Origin: Dehalococcoidales bacterium
GTDB lineage: Bacteria; Chloroflexota; Dehalococcoidia; Dehalococcoidales; UBA5627
Direction of reading: 5' to 3'
DNA length: 64,000 nucleotides
Assembly: GCA_041656115.1 (NCBI GenBank)
Contig: JBBAED010000002.1
Span: 124,001-188,000 of the forward strand
Under the pieces are notes generated by a model. The model was given only the letters and a program-made list of their open reading frames with translations. It was not told where the DNA came from and ran no database searches. Position 1 is the stretch's first letter. Each line of letters begins with the position of its first letter. Made by a program: the position numbers and the translations under genes. Of this stretch, positions 17,556 through 25,316 are shown piece after piece.

Positions 17556-18315
17556 ATTAATAGATACTCACGCACATATTGATGAAGTCGAAGATATTGA
17601 TAATGTTATTACTCAAGCCAAGAGCAATAACGTTGCAGCAATCGTTGCCCTTGGAATGTCTTTAACATCTAACCGAAGGGTTTTGGAGCTTGCCGCAAAA
17701 TACCCTGCCTATGTATACCCTGCCATGGGGCTGTTCCCTTCCAATATTGCCGATGCGGATTTTGCGGAAAACATGCGCTTTATACAAGATAATATCGGTG
17801 AAACAATCGGTATCGGCGAAATCGGGTTGGATTACAGTAAAAGGGTTAAAGAAAAAGCCTCCAAAGAAACTCAAAAAAGTGTTTTTAAAGAACTTTTGGA
17901 ACTTGCCAAGCAGCATCACAAACCGGCGCTAATCCATTCGAGATATTCATGGCGCGACTGCCTTGAACTAACACAGGCAATCGGAATTAAAAAAGCGATC
18001 TTTCATTGGTACACCGGACCGTTAGATATTTTAGAAAAGATTATTGATTGCGGGTACTTTATTTCCGCAAGCCCCGCCGCCGAATACTTTGAGGAACATC
18101 GAAAAGCGATTCAAGCCGCCCCGTTGGAGAATATCGTCTTGGAAACCGATACCCCGGTAACTTATCGTTACGGAACCGAATTCGCATACGAATCCCGCCC
18201 GTCCGATATATTAAGAACGCTGAATGCCGTATCCGAAATTAAAAATATCGATAAGAATATCGTTGCCGAAACTGTTTTTAAAAATACCCAGAAAATATTC
18301 GAAATTTCCGTTTAA
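17548..18315 (+). CDS. TatD-family metal-dependent hydrolase
   Basis: A 255-residue amidohydrolase-fold protein of the TatD family (DNase or related phosphodiesterase activity in characterised members). Metal ligands are all visible: DTHAHID near the N-terminus, GEIGLDY (Glu), LIHSRY (His), FHWYTGP (His) and ETDTPV (Asp). Overlaps the methyltransferase gene. Its association with FmdE and a methyltransferase rather than with metG or rRNA methyltransferase is unusual. Confidence 0.9.
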   Translation: MFKLIDTHAHIDEVEDIDNVITQAKSNNVAAIVALGMSLTSNRRVLELAAKYPAYVYPAMGLFPSNIADADFAENMRFIQDNIGETIGIGEIGLDYSKRVKEKASKETQKSVFKELLELAKQHHKPALIHSRYSWRDCLELTQAIGIKKAIFHWYTGPLDILEKIIDCGYFISASPAAEYFEEHRKAIQAAPLENIVLETDTPVTYRYGTEFAYESRPSDILRTLNAVSEIKNIDKNIVAETVFKNTQKIFEISV

Positions 18316-18341
18316 TACCCGCCCGCAACCCCTTTATTTTA

Positions 18342-18370
18342 TTGACTTTGATTTAACTACATAGTATACT
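18342..18370 (+). promoter_or_regulatory. Strong promoter of the ComX/Q/P-like operon
   Basis: TTGACT (18342-18347), 17 bases, TATACT (18365-18370). It is close to consensus and among the best promoters in the window. An imperfect inverted repeat CGGATAG (18380-18386)/CTATTCG (18392-18398) lies in the leader, and AGGAGG (18411-18416) sits 6 bases before the ATG. Confidence 0.8.
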
Positions 18371-18422
18371 CTGGGCACTCGGATAGCGTGCCTATTCGGT
18401 CATTTCAACAAGGAGGATTTCA

Positions 18423-18641
18423 ATGGAAACAAAATCGTTAAAAGCAATGGTTAAAGACATATTCGGCAGTGAAGCCGGCAAAAAAGAGTTTGCGGCAAAC
18501 CCCGAAAGTGTAATGAGCAGATATAATTTAACCGGTCACGAAAAAACCGCTGTTTTGAACACTGCCTCCAGAGTCGGCTTGACGACTTCGACCTCCTCGG
18601 CATTAGCCTTTGATATCGAAGCTGCGATACTTTGGGTTTAA
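18423..18641 (+). CDS. ComX-like candidate pheromone precursor peptide
   Basis: A 72-residue peptide under a near-consensus promoter with a perfect AGGAGG ribosome site. It has a charged leader-like N-terminus (METKSLKAMVKDIFG), an NPESVMSRYNLTGHEKTAVL segment that recalls the NPE...GF...E pattern of ComX leaders, then a small/Ser-Thr stretch and a hydrophobic end EAAILWV. It contains exactly one Trp, the second-to-last residue, and no Cys. ComX pheromones are prenylated on a Trp near the C-terminus by ComQ. The next gene is a polyprenyl synthetase and the one after is a ComP-like kinase. Other readings are a different RiPP precursor or an unrelated small protein. There is no signal peptide, as for ComX. 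Confidence 0.72.
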   Translation: METKSLKAMVKDIFGSEAGKKEFAANPESVMSRYNLTGHEKTAVLNTASRVGLTTSTSSALAFDIEAAILWV

Positions 18642-18669
18642 CTTAAAAAATATTTTTGATTGAACCAAC

Positions 18670-19617
18670 ATGGACAGCGGGTTACAGAATGAGCTCCTCC
18701 GCAAAGAGATAATCGGCTTTATTTCTTTGCTGCCTGAGAGTTTTCGCGACTATGTCAGTGAGCCTTTAAAGGTAGACAGGCGTGGATTGTCAAATTCGGA
18801 GGAATCTGTGGCTCCATGGGTTCTGTTGCCCCTGATTGCCTGTGAATCCGTCGGCGGTAACGGAAAACAAGCAATACCGCTTTGCGCCGCGCTGCAGTTT
18901 TTTATTGCCGCCGGCGATGTTTTTGACGATGTCGAGGATGACGATTCCCCTTTAGCGCTTTCCGTAAAGTACGGTACCGCAATAACCAATAATATCGCAA
19001 CAACTTTATTGGTGTTGGGAGAAAAAGCAATTGCAAGCCTTAAAATTAAAGGCGTTTCAGATTCTAAAACAATAAAAATCGCGGATACAGTTAACTCTTA
19101 CTATTTAACCGCTTGTTTCGGTCAGCATAAAGATTTATCTTGTTCGGGGAAAATCGATATAACCGAAGAAGAATACCTTGAAATCTTAAGCCAAAAATCG
19201 GCATCTCAAATAGAATGCGCCTGCCATGCGGGGGTTCTGCTGGCAACCGAAAACACGGATTTACTTGACCCGTTAAAAGAATTCGGCTACAACTTGGGAA
19301 TGATGGCACAAATAACAAATGACATCAGCGGAATTATTTACCAAAAAGATATTCTAAACAGGGAAATAACTTTCCCCGTCATATTTGCCTTATCTCAAGC
19401 CGAAAGCCCGATTCGTGATGAACTGAAGAAATATTACCAAAACCAAACGGATAATAAGCTTACCGCGGAGCAAGTTTCAAAAATACTTTTCGATACCGGT
19501 GCCATGCACTATTCATTAATTATCAAGGAATCCTATCGAACGCTGGCTGCAAATGCCGTTGAAAAAGCGGAAAAATACGGTGCCGATCCAAAAAGGTTAC
19601 GGGAGTTTTTAAAATGA
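18670..19617 (+). CDS. Polyprenyl synthetase, ComQ-like
   Basis: A 315-residue trans-isoprenyl diphosphate synthase-fold protein. The first Asp-rich motif is intact, DDVED at 86-90. GQHKDL lies at about 151-156. The second Asp-rich region is reduced to NDISG (217-221), followed by the NREITFPVIFAL segment typical of the family. ComQ modifies the ComX Trp with a farnesyl or geranyl group and belongs to this family. The gene lies 28 bases after the 72-residue peptide and overlaps the sensor kinase by 4 bases (ATGA), which fits a dedicated signal-making enzyme better than a housekeeping GGPP synthase. No strong ribosome site precedes it. Confidence 0.82.
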   Translation: MDSGLQNELLRKEIIGFISLLPESFRDYVSEPLKVDRRGLSNSEESVAPWVLLPLIACESVGGNGKQAIPLCAALQFFIAAGDVFDDVEDDDSPLALSVKYGTAITNNIATTLLVLGEKAIASLKIKGVSDSKTIKIADTVNSYYLTACFGQHKDLSCSGKIDITEEEYLEILSQKSASQIECACHAGVLLATENTDLLDPLKEFGYNLGMMAQITNDISGIIYQKDILNREITFPVIFALSQAESPIRDELKKYYQNQTDNKLTAEQVSKILFDTGAMHYSLIIKESYRTLAANAVEKAEKYGADPKRLREFLK

Positions 19618-22600
19618 GCTCAAAGCAACACCAGACCGGTAAATCTGTTTTTTTAAACTTGTTAAAAAACAAGCGGACTTTGGCCGTTGTTGCTTTGAGC
19701 TTGGTTGCTATAATCATCGGCTTAGCGCTCTTTTTTGTTAGTATTAACAAGCCTTATATCGGGGTTTCTTTGCATATAACCGAAGACGGTTGGGTTGTTC
19801 AGGATTTGTATTCAAGCAGCCTTGCCGAAGAAGCGGGGATAAAAATAGGTGATAAACCGATTGAGATTAACGGACAACCGGCAGATGTTTTTTTACAGGC
19901 ATTCGAAAAACAAAAACAATTTCTCGGAATCGGGCTAACCGATTTAGTTGTTGAAAACAGCGCAGGGCAAATAATCTCCGTAAGTGTCTATGACACGCCA
20001 CCGCCGGTAAAATACATCTTGGAAAATATTCCCTTTCTGTTAATCTGCCTCGTCTTTTGGTTTGTAGGTTTTTATGTTTATATCAACAAACCCAAAAGCA
20101 CAGTTTCCCTTCTCTTACTGCTAAGTTCGTTGGCATTCGGTTGGGCGGTAATCGGAAATGTAGCCGCAACGGCACAAATTACAGTTGCCATTCATATGGC
20201 TGTAATCGGAACCACCCTAGGCCCTTGGTTATTGTTCCACTTCCTTTTAGTTTTACCCGAAGAACGAAGCAAACTAAGGGATAATCATCGCCTTCTTTTA
20301 ATTTATATTCCGGCGATTCTGACATTGATTCTGTATCCTTTTATCGGCTTTGCCAACAATGAACCGACAATCCTGTTCCGTTCAATAAGATCAATAGAAC
20401 TGTTCGCCGCTTTTCTGGCGATTATAATTGTATCTATTTACAACTATACCAGCGCCGTTTCGCCGAGAACACGCCAACAAATGAAGTTATTGTTATACTC
20501 CTGTATTGTTGCCGTTCTCCCGTTTTTGTTATTAAGTTTACTGCCGTTGGTGTTTACCAATGAAATCTTAATCCCCATCGGCTACACCGTTATTTTCACT
20601 GCGGCGATACCGATCGGCATCGGCTATTCCATAACAACACGCAAACTTTTGGATATCAGCGTATTTATTAACCGCCATGTCGTATACGGGCTTATTTCAA
20701 TTATTATCGCGCTTGTTTTTACCGGTTTTATCATCCCAATCCTGCTTTTTTTGCCAACGATGACAGTGGTTGAAGCCATTTTAATATCTTTGGTGTTGGG
20801 GTTTGTAGCCAGCGGGCTTTTCGGACCGCTAAAAATAACAATCACAGCAATAATAGATAAGTTTTTCTATAAAGATAAGTACGATTATTATAAAGTCCTC
20901 AGAGAATTAAGTTCATCCCTTAATGCAATCGCCGATATCAGTACCGGCTCTACGCTTATTATTAACGTCCTTGCCGAAAGAATTCGTCTTAACGGGGCTT
21001 GCCTGATTATTAAAAACAAAAGCGGAGAACACACTTTCGCCGCCTCAACCGGCGTGTTTAATAAAGAAAAACAACAAAAACAAATCTTGGAATTACTTTT
21101 AAACAAAACCGCTCATATTATGTTCCCCGATTCGGCTGTCATGGTAAATCCGGAGATTGCGTTTTTGGTTCCGCTGGTTGCCGACAAAGAAGAAATCGGT
21201 TATATCTGCTTATCCCCCAAAACTACCGAGCAGCGTTATACATCGGACGACCTGTTTTTAATCCAAGCGCTGGCGCCCGTTGCCGCGGTCTCTCTCAGAA
21301 GTTGGCTCTTAACGGCGGATTATATTGCCGAACAAAAGCAAACTCAGGCAAGGCTGTTACAGGAAGCGGAAACTTGGCAAACAACTTTCGATGCAATCCC
21401 GATGCCGATATCTTTACAAAGCAACGATTTCAAAATACTGCGCGTCAATAAAGCCTTTTCCGAGCTTTTCGCGATAGCCCCACAGGACGTTATCGGCAAG
21501 CATTGTTACGAAATTGTCCACGAAAGCAGTTTCCCGATTCCCAATTGCCCTCAAGCTAAAATGCTCAAAGATAGCCAAAAAACAACAATCGAAGTCTATC
21601 ATAACGATTTTGACGAGTATTTTGAGGTAACCGTATCGCCGATTAAGGACGCCGACGGCGTAATCGACGGCGCAGTCCATATCATGAGAAATATTACGCA
21701 AGTCAAAAAGGCGGAAGAAGAAAAACGAATCCTGCAAGAAAAAGCGGAAATTTCGGGGCGGCTGGCTTTGGTCGGAGAAATGGCAGCCGGTATTGCCCAC
21801 GAAATCAATAACCCGCTCACCGGCGTTATCGGATTTTCGGATATGCTGCTTGAAAAAGATATGCCGCCCGATATGAAAGAGCACGTCAAAATTATCGCTG
21901 AAAGCAGTCACAGGGTAGCCGATATTATTAAACGGCTGTTAACCTTTTCGCGCCAACACAAACCGATGAAAACAGTTGCCAATATTAACAGTTTAATTGA
22001 TAACATATTACATATGCGCAGTTATGTCCTTAAAAGCGACAACATCAATGTCGTTACGGAGTACGACCAAACCCTGCCGCTGATTGAAATGGATCCCGGG
22101 CAAATACAGCAAGTCTTTTTAAATCTGATAATCAATGCCGAATATGCGGTTAAAAAAGCCGACAGACGCGGTGAGCTGGTCGTTAAAACCGCCAAATTGG
22201 ACAATAAAGTACGCATATCGCTCCAGGATAACGGCACCGGCATTTCAGAAGAAACCAAAAAACGTCTGTTCCAGCCGTTTTTTACCACCAAGCCGGTCGG
22301 CGAAGGCACCGGTTTAGGTTTAAGCCTCTCTCATTCAATAATAACCGAACACGGCGGAACCCTCTCTGTTGAGAGCGAACCGGGAGAAGGGGCAACGTTT
22401 ATAATCGAACTGCCGATTACCAACCATTATGCGCAAAATACATCTTCCGACCCGCCCCTGCCGGAAGACGACCCGCAAAATCCCATCAAAACATCAATAC
22501 TGGTTGTTGACGACGAAATTACGGTCAGGCAGTTTATAAAATCATCTTTAAGTGATACCCAATATTCCGTAGATACCGCCGCCAACCCTGTCGATGCGCT

Positions 22601-22850
22601 GCAAATAATGCGAGAAAAAAACTACGATATAATTATTTTAGATATTCGAATGCCCAATATGAACGGCCAGGAATTATACAAAAAAATAATCGAGATCAAG
22701 CCTCAGATGTCGCAAAGGGTTATTTTTATTACCGGCGACTTATTTAATACCGATGTCAAAAACTTCCTCGAAATGCATAATTTACCGTCAATCAGCAAGC
22801 CTTTCGATAGGGAAACGCTGGAAGAAAAAATAAAAGATGTTTTAAGTTAA
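19614..22850 (+). CDS. ComP-like membrane sensor hybrid histidine kinase
   Basis: A 1078-residue kinase. TM1 (about 22-44) is followed by an extracytoplasmic PDZ-like domain (45-125; GVSLHITEDGWVVQDL, EEAGIKIGDKPIEING), then a polytopic membrane block of about eight to ten helices (133-405) ending with the juxtamembrane ITTRKLLDISVFINRHVVYG segment. This order matches the sensor half of ComP. The cytoplasmic half has a GAF-like domain (about 430-560), PAS (585-700), HisKA (His729 in AHEINNP), HATPase (DNGTGIS, GLGLSLS) and a C-terminal receiver (DD at 966-967, phospho-acceptor Asp1010). ComP itself ends after the ATPase and uses a separate ComA; here the receiver is fused and no DNA-binding regulator is adjacent. 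Confidence 0.88.
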   Translation: MSSKQHQTGKSVFLNLLKNKRTLAVVALSLVAIIIGLALFFVSINKPYIGVSLHITEDGWVVQDLYSSSLAEEAGIKIGDKPIEINGQPADVFLQAFEKQKQFLGIGLTDLVVENSAGQIISVSVYDTPPPVKYILENIPFLLICLVFWFVGFYVYINKPKSTVSLLLLLSSLAFGWAVIGNVAATAQITVAIHMAVIGTTLGPWLLFHFLLVLPEERSKLRDNHRLLLIYIPAILTLILYPFIGFANNEPTILFRSIRSIELFAAFLAIIIVSIYNYTSAVSPRTRQQMKLLLYSCIVAVLPFLLLSLLPLVFTNEILIPIGYTVIFTAAIPIGIGYSITTRKLLDISVFINRHVVYGLISIIIALVFTGFIIPILLFLPTMTVVEAILISLVLGFVASGLFGPLKITITAIIDKFFYKDKYDYYKVLRELSSSLNAIADISTGSTLIINVLAERIRLNGACLIIKNKSGEHTFAASTGVFNKEKQQKQILELLLNKTAHIMFPDSAVMVNPEIAFLVPLVADKEEIGYICLSPKTTEQRYTSDDLFLIQALAPVAAVSLRSWLLTADYIAEQKQTQARLLQEAETWQTTFDAIPMPISLQSNDFKILRVNKAFSELFAIAPQDVIGKHCYEIVHESSFPIPNCPQAKMLKDSQKTTIEVYHNDFDEYFEVTVSPIKDADGVIDGAVHIMRNITQVKKAEEEKRILQEKAEISGRLALVGEMAAGIAHEINNPLTGVIGFSDMLLEKDMPPDMKEHVKIIAESSHRVADIIKRLLTFSRQHKPMKTVANINSLIDNILHMRSYVLKSDNINVVTEYDQTLPLIEMDPGQIQQVFLNLIINAEYAVKKADRRGELVVKTAKLDNKVRISLQDNGTGISEETKKRLFQPFFTTKPVGEGTGLGLSLSHSIITEHGGTLSVESEPGEGATFIIELPITNHYAQNTSSDPPLPEDDPQNPIKTSILVVDDEITVRQFIKSSLSDTQYSVDTAANPVDALQIMREKNYDIIILDIRMPNMNGQELYKKIIEIKPQMSQRVIFITGDLFNTDVKNFLEMHNLPSISKPFDRETLEEKIKDVLS

Positions 22851-22888
22851 ACGTATTAGCGTAAAGGTCCCAAATTTAACTTCAAACA

Positions 22889-22897
22889 TGTTATAAT
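22889..22897 (+). promoter_or_regulatory. Extended -10 promoter of the lipoprotein pair
   Basis: TGTTATAAT (TATAAT at 22892-22897 with the TG extension) 83 bases before the first lipoprotein gene. No good -35 is seen. Confidence 0.45.
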
Positions 22898-22979
22898 TGG
22901 AACACCGGGCAGCCGATTTAGACGGAGCCGCCCCTAAATTTGAAAGCACTTTGAATTAAAAAACGCGGAGGGTCTTTTT

Positions 22980-23915
22980 ATGAATAAGGGTAGATTCACT
23001 GAGAGGCTGTTTGCTTTACTGATAATTATCGCTTTGTTATTCCTGCCGGGCTGCAAACCGATAACATTAACGCTTACAACCACCGAACTGGCAACCACCA
23101 CCTCTGTTAAAACAACTACCGCCGCCAATAGCACGGTAACCGTAACCGAAAAAGTAACCGTAACTCCGACCTTAACGGTTACCGAAACTTTAGATGTAAT
23201 CTCGCCCACCACCACAACCACCCAAACCTATGACCCGTACAGTCATTACCATGGATATCTGTTGGAGGGATACCCCGAAGATATCTGGCCGCTCTACGGC
23301 AGTTTGGCAATCGTTAGCTGTGCGTTTATGATTCAATACCCTGTTTATAATAATATCGGCTACTACCAAAACAGATACAGCGTAATTTACGTAACCGATA
23401 AAAGCAAAGCGCAAATTGCCGAATATTACGGTTCCCTTTTAGATACCAAAGAGGAACATTCTTTTTTTGATGCCGTCGGCACCGTTAAGGGCTATTACGT
23501 AGATGCCTATTGGGATGATTTTATGGGTTACGGCGAGGTTTATCTAACCGTTAGTTTACCGGAGGGAAGCGGTTTAACAAGTAACCCCTTCCATACCGAT
23601 TTCCCCGAAGTCATGCAAAACTATTACAACCCTAATGAATGGTGGGGAGAAGACCATGCCTGTATGAGTAACCCTCCCAACGGAACGCTTTGGTATATCA
23701 AGATGTTTTCTTTTAACGGGACCAACCAGGAGGCGCTGGCATACTACCGTGCGCTTTACGGCGATGCCGAAAGCTATAAAGAAACCGTAACCGAAAACTA
23801 TTACGGGGAAGAAACGACAATCAGCGGCTATATCGGTGAGGTTCGATTTGCGATTACCGTCGGCTGGGGAGCGGCGGGTTTAATCAATATTTTCTGTGAG
23901 ATACCGCAAAAATAA
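22980..23915 (+). CDS. Thr-rich secreted lipoprotein, copy 1
   Basis: A 311-residue exported lipoprotein of unknown function. The signal peptide ends in a lipobox LPGC (Cys near residue 23). A Thr/Val-rich linker (about 28-80) leads to a globular domain that starts YHGYLLEGYPEDIWPLYG. The domain is rich in Tyr, Trp and acidic residues. The downstream gene encodes a clear paralogue with the same layout. GGAGGG precedes the start. Only the position right after the ComP-like kinase suggests a regulatory link. Confidence 0.85.
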   Translation: MNKGRFTERLFALLIIIALLFLPGCKPITLTLTTTELATTTSVKTTTAANSTVTVTEKVTVTPTLTVTETLDVISPTTTTTQTYDPYSHYHGYLLEGYPEDIWPLYGSLAIVSCAFMIQYPVYNNIGYYQNRYSVIYVTDKSKAQIAEYYGSLLDTKEEHSFFDAVGTVKGYYVDAYWDDFMGYGEVYLTVSLPEGSGLTSNPFHTDFPEVMQNYYNPNEWWGEDHACMSNPPNGTLWYIKMFSFNGTNQEALAYYRALYGDAESYKETVTENYYGEETTISGYIGEVRFAITVGWGAAGLINIFCEIPQK

Positions 23916-23949
23916 AAAAATTTAACCACCCAAAATGCGGAGGATTTTT

Positions 23950-24921
23950 ATGAACAAGAGTAGTCTTTTTGGAAAATTGTTAATTTTAGCGTTAATTATG
24001 GCGCTATCGATATTACCGGGATGCAGCGATTCAAATGTAACAACCGTTACACAGGCAACAACCGAATGGGTAACGGTAACCTCTACCAAAACGGTTTCCG
24101 ATGCGACAACAGTAACCGTTGTTTCAACCGTAACGGCTGATCCGGTCACAACCGTTGTTACAATCACAGGTGCCGATAGCACAAGCACAACCAAAACGAC
24201 CTCAACAACCGTAACCAACGATAATCCTTACGCAAATTACCATGGGTATCTCTTGGATGGCTATCCTGAAGGTGTTGTACCCCTTTTCGGAAGCTTGGCA
24301 ATCGAGCATTGCACCCTTAAAGTACAATCCCCGATGTACACTTACACCCCTTACTACGAAACCTTCTATGCCGTAAGCTACCTCACCAACAAAAGCAAAA
24401 CGGATGTCATCGGATATTACGAATCGCTTTTGGAAACACAAGATGAAGACGCTTATTTTGATCTTTACGGCACCTTAAGCGGCCATTTGGTAACAGTTAA
24501 TTACAGAGATGAGTACGGCGCACAAATGGTTTATTTAACTGTCACCCTCCCCCAAGGAACCGGTTTAAAATCCAACCCCTACCATGCCGATTTTCCGGAA
24601 TTTTTACAGGATTACTTCCGTTATGATATATGGTGGGAAGAAGAATATCTTTGCACAAGCAATTACGGCGGAACGATTATTGCCTCCAAGTTATTCTCCT
24701 ACGACGGTATGCATAAGGATGCCGTAGAATATTACCGCGCCCTTTACAGCGGTGTTCAGGGTTATGAGGAGAAAGTCGTCGATGATTTCTATGGAATAAG
24801 TACCGAAATAAGCGGTATTATCGATGATGTGCGATTTGTGATAACTGTTGATGTTTGGGGCATAGATTATACTAACGAATACAATTTTATAAGCGTTTGG
24901 TATGAAAAACCGCAAAGTTAA
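23950..24921 (+). CDS. Thr-rich secreted lipoprotein, copy 2
   Basis: A 323-residue paralogue of the preceding lipoprotein, with lipobox LPGC, a longer Thr-rich linker, and a matching domain (YHGYLLDGYPEGVVPLFG, then FHTDFPE-like YHADFPEFLQDYF and YYRALY blocks shared with copy 1). The start at 23950 has GGAGG six bases upstream; an earlier in-frame ATG at 23935 would swallow that site. The 5' untranslated sequence (GCGGAGG...TTTTTATGAA) is also conserved with copy 1, so the duplication included the ribosome site. Confidence 0.86.
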   Translation: MNKSSLFGKLLILALIMALSILPGCSDSNVTTVTQATTEWVTVTSTKTVSDATTVTVVSTVTADPVTTVVTITGADSTSTTKTTSTTVTNDNPYANYHGYLLDGYPEGVVPLFGSLAIEHCTLKVQSPMYTYTPYYETFYAVSYLTNKSKTDVIGYYESLLETQDEDAYFDLYGTLSGHLVTVNYRDEYGAQMVYLTVTLPQGTGLKSNPYHADFPEFLQDYFRYDIWWEEEYLCTSNYGGTIIASKLFSYDGMHKDAVEYYRALYSGVQGYEEKVVDDFYGISTEISGIIDDVRFVITVDVWGIDYTNEYNFISVWYEKPQS

Positions 24922-25193
24922 GGGTTAATAGCGGGATATTCCACCAAATTTACGATTTAAGTATCAAATAATACTTTTAGGTATTGCAATTTATGTAATG
25001 CAGTGCTAGAATTTGTGTGACCGTGCTTGTAATCGGTGTATGGTTATGGATAGTGTCCTTGAAGACAAATATTATCCGGTACTCCGTCTTAACACTTTGG
25101 ACAGTTTAATGCCTGAAGCGATAGAGACTTTTGTTTTTCTACCCATCAGAAGTTATCACCCGTTTTTAAGCAAACCGATGTTTCCAAAAAAAT

Positions 25194-25216
25194 AACAGAG
25201 GGGTTTTCTCTGTTTT
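25194..25216 (+). terminator. Rho-independent terminator
   Basis: AACAGAG (25194-25200), loop GGGTTTT, CTCTGTT (25208-25214) followed by TTAATTTA. It would end transcription from the lipoprotein pair or a short RNA before the next promoter. Confidence 0.6.
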
Positions 25217-25248
25217 AATTTAAAAAGAAATTAAATAGGTGCATTATT

Positions 25249-25281
25249 TTGACACTATCTGTCAAAGATGTGTGTTATAAT
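25249..25281 (+). promoter_or_regulatory. Promoter with overlapping palindrome for the beta-helix protein
   Basis: TGTTATAAT (extended -10, TATAAT at 25276-25281). Upstream is a perfect inverted repeat TTGACA-CTATC-TGTCAA (25249-25265). TTGACA is 21 bases from the -10, too far for an ordinary -35, so the repeat is more likely an operator. AAGGAG (25304-25309) precedes the start. Confidence 0.5.
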
Positions 25282-25316
25282 CTTGGCGATAAGAAACTTT
25301 TATAAGGAGTGAGGCA

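Larger units (their letters stand above)
24922..25316. other. 395-base intergenic region before the beta-helix surface protein
   Basis: A 60-codon open frame (25013-25195, TTG start) lacks a ribosome site and recognisable features, and I do not call it a gene. It is followed directly by a terminator hairpin (25194-25216), so a small transcript may exist here. The promoter of the next gene occupies 25249-25281. Confidence 0.5.

Noticed and set aside
18670..19617. Plain housekeeping geranylgeranyl or octaprenyl synthase
   Set aside because: Not excluded, but the adjacent peptide with a terminal Trp, the ATGA overlap with a ComP-like kinase and the reduced second Asp motif favour a dedicated ComQ-like role.
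25013..25195. 60-codon open frame before the beta-helix gene
   Set aside because: TTG start without a ribosome site and no recognisable features. The terminator just after it makes a small RNA possible, but a protein is not supported.
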